A DNA stretch of 64,000 bases, from positions 62,001 through 126,000 of the forward strand of contig JBCDDC010000007.1 of the NCBI GenBank assembly GCA_039180675.1. The letters run 5' to 3'. The notes below the pieces were generated by a model, which searched no databases, was not told the origin of the DNA, and worked only from the letters and a program-made list of their open reading frames with translations. The translations under genes and the position numbers were made by a program. Shown piece after piece: positions 54,001-62,793 of this stretch (position 1 is the stretch's first letter; each line of letters starts with the position of its first letter). Origin of the DNA: Thermohalobaculum sp039180675. GTDB lineage: Bacteria; Pseudomonadota; Alphaproteobacteria; Rhodobacterales; Rhodobacteraceae.

Positions 54001-55089
54001 TTGGCCACCGTCGCAATCATTATGCCGAGGGGCATGCATTTCAGCCCAAGAGCTGCAAGCTCGATCGATCTTTGCGTTCGTGATGCCGTCCTCAACAGCG
54101 AGTTCCACAGCCGAACGCATATCGTTTGCGAGGAAATCGCCGATTACTTTCCGGGCTTCTCGGTAAGACCATTCAGAAAGTCGTCAAAGTTCATTCGACT
54201 CAATGAGATCCGGAAGATTCTACGAGAGATCCGGCCAGATCTGATCGTGGCGCAGCAGCATCTGCCGACAGCGAGCGCGCTGGCAAAAGCGTTTCCGGAG
54301 ACGAAGGTCCTCCTTCATAAGCACAATTTCATCAAGGAAAGCAGCGGCTTCCGGCAGCAGCGGCGATATCGACAGCTCAACCGGCTGGCCGGGATCCTTC
54401 ATGTGAGCGATGCGTGCCAGAAACAGTTCTCAGCTGCCTACCCGGAGTGCCGAACCAAGAGCTATGTGGTGCCAAATGGCCTTGATGAGAAAGAGTGGCA
54501 TCCGGGCCAAAAGGATCACGATCAAGTCATTGCCGTTGGCCAGATATCCGATCGTAAGGGCATGGCCGATATCGCAGAAGCTCTGGCGAGAGTGCTCCCA
54601 AAGTATCCCGGTTGGTCGGCCAAGGTCATCGGGGCGATGTCGGAGGATCAGGGCACGAAGGAGCGGTTTCTTGCCGCTTTGACGATGACGGATCGCGTTG
54701 AATGGGTGGGTTATCTTCCCCACGCCGAGGTCGTCGCGGAGGTTTGCAGATCCAAGATCGCGATCGTGAATTCCCGGGAGGAGGCATTCGGACGCGTCGC
54801 GCTGGAAGCCTTCGCGGGTGGCGCGGCGTTGATCTCATCCGAGGTTGGTGGATTGAAGGAGGTCGTGTCGGGTGCGTGCATGCCGCTCGTCGAGGGCTCA
54901 AGCGCCGAGATTGCCGACAAACTGGAGGATCTCATTAAGGATCCGTCACAGGTGGAGGAATTGGCCAGCCTCGGGCGCGCGAGATTTCTTGATCAGTACA
55001 CCATCGAACAATCGGCGCGCGCCCTCGACTGCGCCTTCGTGGATGTTTTGGGCAATGCGCCAAGCGCTCTCTCCAACCAAGACCCATGA
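54001..55089 (+). CDS. Glycosyltransferase family 4 protein
   Basis: 362 residues if started at the TTG at 54001 (AGAGGCGAAG upstream), which gives the expected first beta-strand MATVAIIMPRGMHFSPRAAS; the first ATG would cut into the fold. The C-terminal domain shows IAVGQISDRKGMADIAEALA, VEWVGYLPHAEVVAEVCRSK and the nucleotide-sugar motif EEAFGRVALEAFAGGAALI with the conserved glutamates. The acceptor is unknown. It is unusual between a siderophore receptor and a siderophore reductase and might glycosylate a siderophore or a surface glycan. Confidence 0.85.
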   Translation: MATVAIIMPRGMHFSPRAASSIDLCVRDAVLNSEFHSRTHIVCEEIADYFPGFSVRPFRKSSKFIRLNEIRKILREIRPDLIVAQQHLPTASALAKAFPETKVLLHKHNFIKESSGFRQQRRYRQLNRLAGILHVSDACQKQFSAAYPECRTKSYVVPNGLDEKEWHPGQKDHDQVIAVGQISDRKGMADIAEALARVLPKYPGWSAKVIGAMSEDQGTKERFLAALTMTDRVEWVGYLPHAEVVAEVCRSKIAIVNSREEAFGRVALEAFAGGAALISSEVGGLKEVVSGACMPLVEGSSAEIADKLEDLIKDPSQVEELASLGRARFLDQYTIEQSARALDCAFVDVLGNAPSALSNQDP

Positions 55090-55258
55090 CCGCTGGGCCG
55101 TTGGCCACCGGGTAGCTGGCCCTGAGTGAACAATGCCTCGACAGGCTTTTGTAGCGCCGAAGGTTGCGCTACAACTGCTGCGCCAATCGCACCGGTGGCG
55201 AAGAAACACCCCGACGATAAGCTTCTCATCTTCTTTGAAAAATGGCTTGGGAGCGCCC

Positions 55259-56272
55259 GTGATCGAGCACAGCGCATATCTTGCAGGATCGCCGGACTCC
55301 GTCTTCGAAGCAATCGAGGCGCTTGCCGAGAAGAACGGCTTCGATGTTGAACGAACCGAGGCCTCTCTGCGGATCGATGCGCCTCTGGGTCAGGTCACGA
55401 TGCGCCGCAGCGCGCCGGGGGCGGAGATCACTTTCGGGGCAGAAAGCCCCGCATTGCTCCAGCTTCTGAAGGATGTCTACGCCCAACGCTTTGCAAAGCT
55501 CGGGCTGGAGCAAGCGCTCGAGTGGCAGCCGCTTTCCGAGAAATGGCCGCTGAACCAGATCTTCTGCCGCGTGGTTAGCACGACCCGGATCTCACCAAAC
55601 TTCATGCGGCTGCGGCTGGAGGGTGATTTCCGTGCATTCGCTCGCCCCGGTGCAGGGCTTCACTTCCGTCTGCTCTTCAGCGAGACGGGTGCGGATTGGC
55701 CGCGGCTCGACGAACGTGGTCTAACGCTTTGGCCCGGGGGTGTTCAATCATGGCACCGCCCGCCCTATACGGTGAGAGTGCTGAGCCCGGACGCTGATTG
55801 GATGGATGTCGATATCGTTCTTCACGATGGCGGGCGGGTCACCGATTGGTGCTCGCGGGTGCAGCCCGGTGAGGAGGTTGTGATGCATGGGCCGAGCGGC
55901 TCCTCGCAACTGAATGCGGGCTGGTTGGGGCTTATCGGAGACGAAACCGCGCTTCCGGTTCTCATGCGCCTGATTGAAGGAGCGCCTGCGGCCACATCGG
56001 GGCAAGCAACGATCCTGGTGCGAGATCCTGGAGACATGCAGGAACTCCGCTCCGCCTCGGCGATCAGGTTGAACTGGGCGGATATGAACGCAACCGATCC
56101 GACGGAGTTGATAAGCGAACTGAAGCCGCCGGAAGACGACTACAGGATCTTCTTTGCGGCAGAGCGCTCCCAAGCCACCGAGGCCCGCAAGATCTTCAAG
56201 CAAGTCGGTTTTCGGCCCGGGCAGGCAAAGGCGGCCAGCTATTGGACCGATCCTGCGAGGGATGCAGGGTAA
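55259..56272 (+). CDS. Siderophore-interacting protein with N-terminal DUF2218 domain
   Basis: 337 residues from a GTG at 55259, preceded by GGGAG; an upstream ATG at 55133 gives a non-homologous extension. Residues ~1-90 are DUF2218 (IEHSAYLAGSPDSVFEAIEA, VTMRRSAPGAEITFGAESPA). The rest is the FAD-binding ferric-siderophore reductase fold: RPPYTVRVLSPDADWMDVDI (the RxYTxR flavin motif), GPSGSSQLNAGWLGLIGDET, ALPVLMRLIE and FFAAERSQATEARKIF. It would release iron from imported ferric siderophore in the cytoplasm using NAD(P)H. Confidence 0.9.
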   Translation: MIEHSAYLAGSPDSVFEAIEALAEKNGFDVERTEASLRIDAPLGQVTMRRSAPGAEITFGAESPALLQLLKDVYAQRFAKLGLEQALEWQPLSEKWPLNQIFCRVVSTTRISPNFMRLRLEGDFRAFARPGAGLHFRLLFSETGADWPRLDERGLTLWPGGVQSWHRPPYTVRVLSPDADWMDVDIVLHDGGRVTDWCSRVQPGEEVVMHGPSGSSQLNAGWLGLIGDETALPVLMRLIEGAPAATSGQATILVRDPGDMQELRSASAIRLNWADMNATDPTELISELKPPEDDYRIFFAAERSQATEARKIFKQVGFRPGQAKAASYWTDPARDAG

Positions 56273-56468
56273 AGCGCTGGGGCCTCTGCCGCAGGTTCTA
56301 CGATTGCTGCACAAAAAACGCAGTATCGGTTCAGAGAGAGGTTGAAGCCCACCACTTTCCTTATATCGTGCGGGAACCAAATGCGTCCGAGCGATGGGTG
56401 GACCGCGACCGCTTCCCCACCATATGCGAGTGAGCTTTAGGCAGCCTCGAAACACAGAACGGGACTGG

Positions 56469-56924
56469 ATGACAGTGCAACTCCATTTCATATACGGAAC
56501 CGAAACTGGAACGGCCGAAATCCTCTGCGATGATCTGAAAGATGCGGTGGATGGCTCGATCGAATGCGAGATCTCGAGCATGGAGGATGTCGCACCCGCG
56601 AGCATGAGCGGTGACACATTCTACGTGCTTGTAAGTTCGACCTTCGGCAGCGGCGATGTGCCGGGCGGCGCCGAGACCTTCTATAAGGCGCTCACGAACG
56701 GAAAGCCTGACCTGGGGCATGTCCGCTTTGCGATATTCGGGTTGGGCGACAGCAGTTTCGAGACCTTCGCCCAAGGCTCCGAAAAGATCATGACGGCCAT
56801 GCTCGACTGCAAGGCCAATATGGTGGGCGAGCGCGGGATCTTCGATGCCTCCTCGCCGGATATGCCCGAAGACATCGCTGTGCCGTGGCTTCAGGGCATT
56901 CTGGCGGAGAATAAAGTCGCCTGA
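56469..56924 (+). CDS. Flavodoxin (short-chain, FMN-binding)
   Basis: 151 residues from the ATG at 56469. The phosphate-binding loop FIYGTETGTAEILCDDL is at the start, the second loop VLVSSTFGSGDVPGGAETFY near residue 55, and FAIFGLGDSSFETFAQGSEK near 85. These are the features of small flavodoxins and the CysJ/P450-reductase FMN domain. It would carry electrons in the cytoplasm. It sits 196 bases after the siderophore reductase and may supply or replace ferredoxin under iron limitation, consistent with this iron block. Confidence 0.9.
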   Translation: MTVQLHFIYGTETGTAEILCDDLKDAVDGSIECEISSMEDVAPASMSGDTFYVLVSSTFGSGDVPGGAETFYKALTNGKPDLGHVRFAIFGLGDSSFETFAQGSEKIMTAMLDCKANMVGERGIFDASSPDMPEDIAVPWLQGILAENKVA

Positions 56925-56979
56925 AGAGCCGTCCTTAAAAGGCCGCGCCGCGTCTGAACTCTGCGGGATTGGCCGTGGA

Positions 56980-57369
56980 TCAGTCCCGTGATTTTGCGAG
57001 TGCATCTACGCTCAGCGGCCCTGGTCCTGCGAAGACGAGGTAGAAGAACACGAAGCAGTACAGGATTGCCGCATCGCCACCATTTTTGGTGGGGAACAGA
57101 TCGCGCGGCGCATGGGCGATCCAGTATGCGAAAGCCATCGTTCCCGACGCCAGAAAGGCCGCTGGGCGGGTCATGAAGCCCAATAGCAGCGCAACACCGC
57201 ATACGATCTCGATCGCGCCCGCGAACCATCGCAGCGAGAAGAGTTTGACGACACGGTCAGTGGATGGGACGTCAAGGAGCTTTTGGGTCCCATGCAAGAG
57301 GAAGATAAGGGCCGCAACCATGCGCAGAATGCTTTAGGAGTAAGGCCCCAATCCATTCAAGCTGCTCAT
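56980..57369 (-). pseudogene. DoxX family membrane protein interrupted by an early stop codon
   Basis: A strong ribosome site (GAGGAGGTGACAGG) precedes an ATG at 57369 that reads MSSLNGLGPYS, meets TAA at 57336-57334 (codon 12), then continues in the same frame as SILRMVAALIFLLHGTQKLL, the conserved DoxX first helix. The remaining three helices are intact to the stop at 56980. A single base change of a Leu codon (TTA/TTG class) explains the TAA. Reinitiation at the ATG at 57321 would give 113 residues missing the start of helix 1, so some activity is possible. Confidence 0.75.
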
Positions 57370-57423
57370 CCTGTCACCTCCTCATTCTTGATGTCGCCAT
57401 GCAAGTTTCCGGGTCGGCTGTGA

Positions 57424-58101
57424 TCAATCCGGTCTCGTAAAGCGGAACATCAGTTTCCACCGGGCATAAAGCTCAAGCGTGTCGACATCGGTCGGACAAT
57501 AGGGCCCCGGCCCTTCGAGTGGGATGAAGGCATCCGCCAGGAAGCGACTGACAGCCACCTCGAACCCTGCCGTTCGAAATGCCCCCGCGATATCCGCAAC
57601 GCTGTAATCCGGCACCGGAAGGTTTGAGAACTCTTGGATCCTCGGGCGCCACTTCTCCCAAAGCGGGCTGTCGCTGTGGCAGCACGTGACAGCATAATAG
57701 CTGCCGCCCGGCTTCAGAACGCCTGCGATCTGCGCGGCGTGATCAGCGAGGTCGTCAAGCAGATAGATGACCTCGTGGCTGAACGCCACGTCGAACTCGT
57801 GACCTGCGTCTGCCAGCCTTGCACCGGCCCGGTAGCTGATCGGGCGATCGCCCTTGCGCGTCTCGGCGAGGGCGACGGCCTGTTTCGCGAGATCGATGCC
57901 TGTACCGGATGCGAATGGCTTGTGATCGTAAAGCATTCGGAGGAAGCCACCCTGATTACAACCCACATCGAGCACCTTCGCGCCCGAAAGATCGCCGAGA
58001 TCGGCGCCACGGATCATCTCGCGCCAGATCCACGAGTGCTCTGCCGTCATGCCATCTTCTTCTTCAGGGATGCTGGACCAGGTATCGATCAGTTCGGCCA
58101 T
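57424..58101 (-). CDS. Class I SAM-dependent methyltransferase
   Basis: 225 residues from the ATG at 58101, which has AGGAG upstream (upstream in-frame starts add a non-homologous tail). Motif I LSGAKVLDVGCNQGGFLRML, motif II around GIDLAKQAVALAETRKG, and FDVAFSHEVIYLLDDL followed by LKPGGSYYAVTCCHSDSPLW are typical of class I methyltransferases acting on small molecules. The substrate is unknown. It follows the DUF779 and aldehyde dehydrogenase genes on the same strand. Confidence 0.85.
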   Translation of the reverse strand: MAELIDTWSSIPEEEDGMTAEHSWIWREMIRGADLGDLSGAKVLDVGCNQGGFLRMLYDHKPFASGTGIDLAKQAVALAETRKGDRPISYRAGARLADAGHEFDVAFSHEVIYLLDDLADHAAQIAGVLKPGGSYYAVTCCHSDSPLWEKWRPRIQEFSNLPVPDYSVADIAGAFRTAGFEVAVSRFLADAFIPLEGPGPYCPTDVDTLELYARWKLMFRFTRPD

Positions 58102-58153
58102 GATCAGTCGAGCTCCTCTGTGACGAATGCTTGGGTATCGAGCGCTGAGCAGT

Positions 58154-58576
58154 TTACTTGGACTGCTCCCCAAGTGCCGCGAGCTCATCTTCCGAGAATA
58201 AGCGGCTGCGGACAAGAAAACGCCGTTCCGTTCCATTGTCGAGGCTGAACATTCCGCCCCTGCCTGCAACGACATCGAGGATCAGTTGGGTGTGCTTCCA
58301 GGCCTCGAATTGCGGGCCGGAAATCCAGACCTCGGCGCCCGCGATCTCACCGAGACGCACGTCCTTGCTGCCAAGCGGGAACTCGCCTTTCGGGAAACAC
58401 ATCGGCGATGAACCGTCGCAACAGCCGCCGGACTGATGAAACATGATCTCGCCGTGCTTCGCCTGCAGTTCGGCGATCAGGTTCCGGGCGGCCTCTGTGG
58501 CTGTGACGCGTGCGAGCGGATCAGTGCCTGCCGGCACCGTTTCGTCCGTGACGCAGGAGATGGTCGTCTCTGACAT
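58154..58576 (-). CDS. DUF779 domain-containing protein
   Basis: 140 residues from the ATG at 58576; an ATG six bases upstream overlaps the AAGGAG ribosome site. DUF779 signatures are IMFHQSGGCCDGSSPMCFPK with clustered cysteines, GAEVWISGPQFEAWKHTQLI and GRGGMFSLDNGTERRFLVRS. The family is regularly encoded next to NAD-dependent aldehyde dehydrogenases, as here, and the Cys cluster hints at metal binding. Biochemical role not assigned. Confidence 0.92.
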   Translation of the reverse strand: MSETTISCVTDETVPAGTDPLARVTATEAARNLIAELQAKHGEIMFHQSGGCCDGSSPMCFPKGEFPLGSKDVRLGEIAGAEVWISGPQFEAWKHTQLILDVVAGRGGMFSLDNGTERRFLVRSRLFSEDELAALGEQSK

Positions 58577-58629
58577 CTTCATTCTCCTTGTTCAGCTTGC
58601 CTGGCTAGGGCTGAGCACCTTCCGCCGGG

Positions 58630-58980
58630 TTATGCCCGGCCCCTTCGAGCGTCGATGAAGCTCTTCACGAAAAATACCAGGGCGAATGCCGAGGTCGCCA
58701 TCATGAGCGCTATGCGCAGGATGCCGAGGGAGTCCTCGCGCCCGATGGCGCCCCGCAGCGGCATGATGAGGGCAATCAGCACGACGAGTGTCAGAAGAAC
58801 GGCGATGTGCGCGATCACCTTGTTCTGAACTTTCACGCCCGGATAGCAGATCATTAGGGCGACACCGAACCCCGCTGGGATGAGCGCAGTGAAAGACGCG
58901 CCGCCGCCAGCCAGATAGGCCCAGACTGATAAACCGATAAGCACGATCGCGTTGATCAGGGACGCCGTGTTGGCGGTCAT
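58630..58980 (-). CDS. Small polytopic membrane protein between ALDH and DUF779 genes
   Basis: 116 residues from the ATG at 58980 with GGAGA just upstream. Four predicted transmembrane helices are seen (LINAIVLIGLSVWAYLAGG; FTALIPAGFGVALMICYPGV; AHIAVLLTLVVLIALIMPL; ALMMATSAFALVFFVKSFI). No residues suggest catalysis. The family is unrecognised. It lies between the aldehyde dehydrogenase and DUF779 genes on the same strand and is probably co-transcribed. Confidence 0.75.
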   Translation of the reverse strand: MTANTASLINAIVLIGLSVWAYLAGGGASFTALIPAGFGVALMICYPGVKVQNKVIAHIAVLLTLVVLIALIMPLRGAIGREDSLGILRIALMMATSAFALVFFVKSFIDARRGRA

Positions 58981-59109
58981 TATGGTCTCCATCCTTGCAT
59001 TCGCTTCCACATCAACGATGGGGGACAAACCCTTCAGATCAAGCCATCTCTCAACGATCTGGAGGTGTAAGGGCCCGCGCTGGGCAGGCCCTTTCCGCCA
59101 TCGTTCGGA

Positions 59110-60633
59110 TCAGAAGAAGCCCATCGCGTTCGGGCTGTAGCTCACAAGCATATTCTTGGTCTGCTGATAGTGGTTCAGCATCATCTTGTGGTTCTCCCGT
59201 CCGATGCCGGACTGCTTGTATCCGCCAAAGGCCGCATGGGCAGGATAGAGGTGGTAGCAGTTGGTCCAGACCCGGCCTGCCTTGATTGCCCGTCCGAAGC
59301 GGTAGCAACGGTTGGCCTCACGCGACCAGACCCCGGCGCCGAGGCCGTAGAGCGTGTCATTGGCAACGTCGAGCGCCTCATCCTCGTCCTTGAAGGTGGT
59401 GACCGACACCACCGGGCCAAAGATCTCCTCTTGGAACACCCGCATCTTGTTGTTGCCGCGGAGCACGGTCGGTTTGATGTAGTAGCCGTTTGCGAGATCG
59501 CCGGGCAGGCTTGCCTCCTCGCCGCCGGTGAGGAACTCAGCGCCTTCTTGCCTGCCAATATCGAAATAGCTGAGGATCTTTTCCTTCTGCTCCGACGAGG
59601 CCTGGGCGCCCATCATCGTATTGCCGTCACGCGGATCGGCCTGGACGATCGCCTTGGTGCGCTCCAGCGCCTTTTCCATGAACTTGTCATAGATCGACTC
59701 ATGGATCAGCGCGCGGGACGGGCAGGTGCAGACCTCGCCCTGATTGAGCGCGAACATCACGAAGCCTTCGATTGCTTTGTCGAAGAAGGCGTCGTCCTCA
59801 GCCGCCACATCGGAGAAGAAGATGTTCGGTGACTTGCCGCCAAGCTCCAGCGTGACCGGGATCAGGTTCTCGGTCGCATACTGCATGATCATGCGGCCCG
59901 TGGTCGTCTCGCCGGTGAACGCGATCTTCGCGATCCGGTCCGACTGCGCGAGCGGCTTTCCAGCCTCAAGCCCGAAGCCGTTGACGACGTTAAGCACGCC
60001 GGCCGGCAAGATATCCGCGATCAATTCCGCAAAGACCATGATCGTCGCCGGTGTCTGCTCGGCTGGCTTGATGACCACGCAGTTTCCGGCCGCGAGGGCA
60101 GGCGCGAGCTTCCACGCAGCCATCAAGAGCGGGAAGTTCCACGGGATGATCTGGCCAACGACGCCCAGCGGCTCGTTGAAATGATAGGCGACCGTGTCGT
60201 GGTCGATCTCGCCCATCGAGCCTTCCTGCGCCCGGATCACGCTCGCGAAATAGCGGAAGTGATCAACGGCCAGCGGGATGTCGGCGGCGCGCGTCTCGCG
60301 AATGGCCTTGCCGTTGTCCCAGCACTCGCAGATCGCGAGAAGCTCGAGATTGTCTTCGATCGCCTGAGCGATCCTCATCAGCATGTTCGCGCGTTCCGTC
60401 GTGCTGGTTCGACCCCAGGCATCCGCTGCATTGTGCGCTGCGTCGAGCGCGAGCTCGATGTCGCTCGCATCCGACCGGGCGACCTCGCCGACTACCCCGC
60501 CTGTGACCGGGCTGATGTTCTGGAAGTACTGGCCCGACTGGGGGGCGACGAACTTTCCGCCGATGAAATTGTCGTAGCGTTGGGCGAAGGGCGATACATG
60601 GGTGCCGCCATCAACCAGGGTCATCTCATTCAT
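59110..60633 (-). CDS. Aldehyde dehydrogenase (acetaldehyde/ExaC-like)
   Basis: 507 residues, the usual ALDH length. Cofactor and catalytic motifs are GVVGQIIPWNFPLLMAAWKL, KPAEQTPATIMVFAELIADI, GETTTGRMIMQY, catalytic Glu in VTLELGGKSPN and catalytic Cys in LNQGEVCTCPSRAL. Ending NHYQQTKNMLVSYSPNAMGF matches the ExaC/AldB acetaldehyde dehydrogenase group. It oxidises aldehydes to acids with NAD+. A DUF779 gene downstream supports this subgroup. The promoter should lie in 60634-61114. Confidence 0.95.
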   Translation of the reverse strand: MNEMTLVDGGTHVSPFAQRYDNFIGGKFVAPQSGQYFQNISPVTGGVVGEVARSDASDIELALDAAHNAADAWGRTSTTERANMLMRIAQAIEDNLELLAICECWDNGKAIRETRAADIPLAVDHFRYFASVIRAQEGSMGEIDHDTVAYHFNEPLGVVGQIIPWNFPLLMAAWKLAPALAAGNCVVIKPAEQTPATIMVFAELIADILPAGVLNVVNGFGLEAGKPLAQSDRIAKIAFTGETTTGRMIMQYATENLIPVTLELGGKSPNIFFSDVAAEDDAFFDKAIEGFVMFALNQGEVCTCPSRALIHESIYDKFMEKALERTKAIVQADPRDGNTMMGAQASSEQKEKILSYFDIGRQEGAEFLTGGEEASLPGDLANGYYIKPTVLRGNNKMRVFQEEIFGPVVSVTTFKDEDEALDVANDTLYGLGAGVWSREANRCYRFGRAIKAGRVWTNCYHLYPAHAAFGGYKQSGIGRENHKMMLNHYQQTKNMLVSYSPNAMGFF

Positions 60634-61164
60634 AGCTTCCTCCTCTGTTTTTGTTTGCCGGGTGCGGGATCACACGCACCCAGTACGCCAACCCGATCCG
60701 GCCAGTAGGGCGAGCCGGTTTGCAGGTTGGTCAGCGCTGCGCCTCGATCGGACGCTCATCCGCCTCTTGCGGCCTGCGAAGCATGGGAATGCCGGAAGCC
60801 CGAAGCCGTTCTGGGGTGGCGTGTTGATGCGCCGGGCCAGCCGAATGAGCACGAACAGGCAATGGACTCGCGCCTTCTGGCGACGGTTCCAGATGAGTTC
60901 GAAGCAACGCCTCGAACTCCGGTTTCAAACCGCTTCCAAAGCGCGATGCAAGTTCGTGTAGAGAGAGTAGTCTACGCAGGTCGCCAGACATCCATGACCT
61001 CATTTTCCGGTTGAGCCGAAGCTGCACGAAAGGTCATGTGGCAAGGCGATCGCATGGTGCCGACAAGCTGGCCGCGTCGCAAGGTAAAACTCAGTGAAAT
61101 AATCGAATTTAGGCGGGAAGGCGGCACCAGAGCCGCCTCCCCGAGGCTGTTTCAGAGTGCCGGG
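60634..61164. other. 531-base gap between the two aldehyde dehydrogenase genes
   Basis: A minus-strand frame at 60731-61027 (98 codons, starting MQLRLNRKMRSWMSGDLRRL) and plus-strand frames overlap here, but none is recognisable and the minus frame is low-complexity at its end. I leave it uncalled. The gap must contain the promoter of the ExaC-like gene and the terminator of the other. Confidence 0.5.
61115..61141 (-). terminator. GC-rich stem-loop after the second aldehyde dehydrogenase gene
   Basis: On the minus strand GGGAGGCGGC and GCCGCCTTCCC pair around a six-base loop, about 24 bases beyond the stop codon. The following sequence is AT-rich but lacks a true T-run. Confidence 0.55.
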
Positions 61165-62598
61165 TTACTCCCAGCCGCTGACAGACTTCACTTCGAGAAA
61201 GTCCTCGAGACCCCATTCGCCGCCTTCGCGGCCGTTGCCTGACTGACGGTAACCGCCAAACGGGGCACCGGCCCCGCGGGACTTCCCGTTGATCTCCACC
61301 ATCCCGCTGCGGAGCGCACGGGCTGCGCGGTGGGCTTTCTCGGTATCCTGCGTCTGGACGTAGTTGGTCAGGCCGTAAGCCGTATCGTCTGCCATCTGCA
61401 GCGCCTCCTCCTCAGTATCGAAGGGGCTAATCGAGAGAACCGGGCCAAAGATTTCCTCCCGCCAGATCGTCATGTCAGGTGTGACGTCGGCAAAGATGGT
61501 CGGTTTGACGTAGTAGCCGCGATTGAGGCCCTCCGGCCGGCCAGTGCCGCCTGCAACCAGACGGCCGCCCTCGTCGATGCCCTGCTGGATCAGTCCCTGG
61601 ATCTTGTTCCACTGGACCTCCGAGACCACAGGCCCAATGTGCCGCCCATCATTGGCTGCTGACGCGACTTCCGTCCGCTCCGCCTCCGCTTGAGCGGTCT
61701 CGACCGCCTGATCATAGAGCGAACGCTGGACCAGCATCCGGGTCGGCGCATTGCAGGACTGGCCCGAGTTGTTGAAGCAGTGGCGCACCCCGCGGGCGAC
61801 AGCCTTCTCGTCGGCGTCGTCGAAGATGATGTTTGCACCCTTGCCGCCGAGTTCCAGCGTGACGCGCTTGATCGTGTCGGCCGCGTTCTTGGTGATCAGC
61901 TTGCCCGCGCGGGTCGAGCCCGTGAAGCTGACCATATCCACATCCGGATGGACCGAAAGCTGCGTGCCCACGCCGGGCCCGTCGCCGTTGATCATGTTGA
62001 AGACACCGGGTGGGAGATCAGCCGCATCGATGATCTCCGTGAACACGTAGGACGAGAGCGGGGCTACTTCCGACGGTTTGAGCACCACCGTGCATCCGGC
62101 AGCCAATGCGGGGGCGACCTTAAGCACCACCTGGTTCATCGGCCAGTTCCAGGGTGTGATCAGGGCGCAGACGCCAATCGGCTCCATAAGGATGCGGTCG
62201 CCGGGCGCGTGATCGCCCAGCATCTGGTCGAAATCGAAGTGCTTCAATGTCTCGATCGCGCTCGCGAAGTGGCCTGTTCCTGCAGCCACCTGAGAGTGGC
62301 GGGCCATCGCAATTGGGGCGCCCATCTCCTGGCTGATGGCCTGCGCCATATCTTCGGCCCGTTCGTTATAGGCGGTTGCCAGACGCTGCAGCGCTGCGAG
62401 GCGCTCTTCCTTCGATGTGCGGGACCACGTCGGAAATGCCGCTTTGGCGGCAGACACGGCGGCATCCGTATCGGCCTGTCCGCCAAGCGTGATGTTTGCG
62501 AATGGCTCTTCATTCGAAGGGTTGATCACCTCGAACTCTTTGCCATCGATCGGCGCGACCCACGCGCCATTGATGTAGAAACTCCGTGCATCCTGCAT
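61165..62598 (-). CDS. Aldehyde dehydrogenase family protein
   Basis: 477 residues from the ATG at 62598 with GAGAGGAG upstream. Motifs: GVCALITPWNWPMNQVVLKV, KPSEVAPLSSYVFTEIIDAA, FTGSTRAGKLITKNAADTIK, catalytic Glu in VTLELGGKGANIIF and catalytic Cys in FNNSGQSCNAPTRM. The C-terminus GAPFGGYRQSGNGREGGEWG is typical of the broad-specificity NAD(P) ALDH group. Substrate not inferable. It has its own terminator and lies between the ExaC-like gene and the polysaccharide locus. Confidence 0.95.
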   Translation of the reverse strand: MQDARSFYINGAWVAPIDGKEFEVINPSNEEPFANITLGGQADTDAAVSAAKAAFPTWSRTSKEERLAALQRLATAYNERAEDMAQAISQEMGAPIAMARHSQVAAGTGHFASAIETLKHFDFDQMLGDHAPGDRILMEPIGVCALITPWNWPMNQVVLKVAPALAAGCTVVLKPSEVAPLSSYVFTEIIDAADLPPGVFNMINGDGPGVGTQLSVHPDVDMVSFTGSTRAGKLITKNAADTIKRVTLELGGKGANIIFDDADEKAVARGVRHCFNNSGQSCNAPTRMLVQRSLYDQAVETAQAEAERTEVASAANDGRHIGPVVSEVQWNKIQGLIQQGIDEGGRLVAGGTGRPEGLNRGYYVKPTIFADVTPDMTIWREEIFGPVLSISPFDTEEEALQMADDTAYGLTNYVQTQDTEKAHRAARALRSGMVEINGKSRGAGAPFGGYRQSGNGREGGEWGLEDFLEVKSVSGWE

Positions 62599-62793
62599 GC
62601 CTTGCTCCTCTCGAAGGCTGACTGTGGTCGTCTGTCGGCCCGATGGCCGTGTGATGTCGAGGTTGGATAAGCCGCCGATACGAAGCACATCCGACGCGTA
62701 TCTGGCTTCTCTAACCCAAACCTATGAGGCGCGTTGCACGGCGTCTAGTCTGCAACAAGCAAAATTCACAGTCGCCCTGCGATGATGCCGTGG

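Noticed and set aside
60731..61027. 98-codon minus-strand frame upstream of the ExaC-like gene
   Set aside because: No family resemblance, a low-complexity end and no clear ribosome site. It is left as possible but uncalled.
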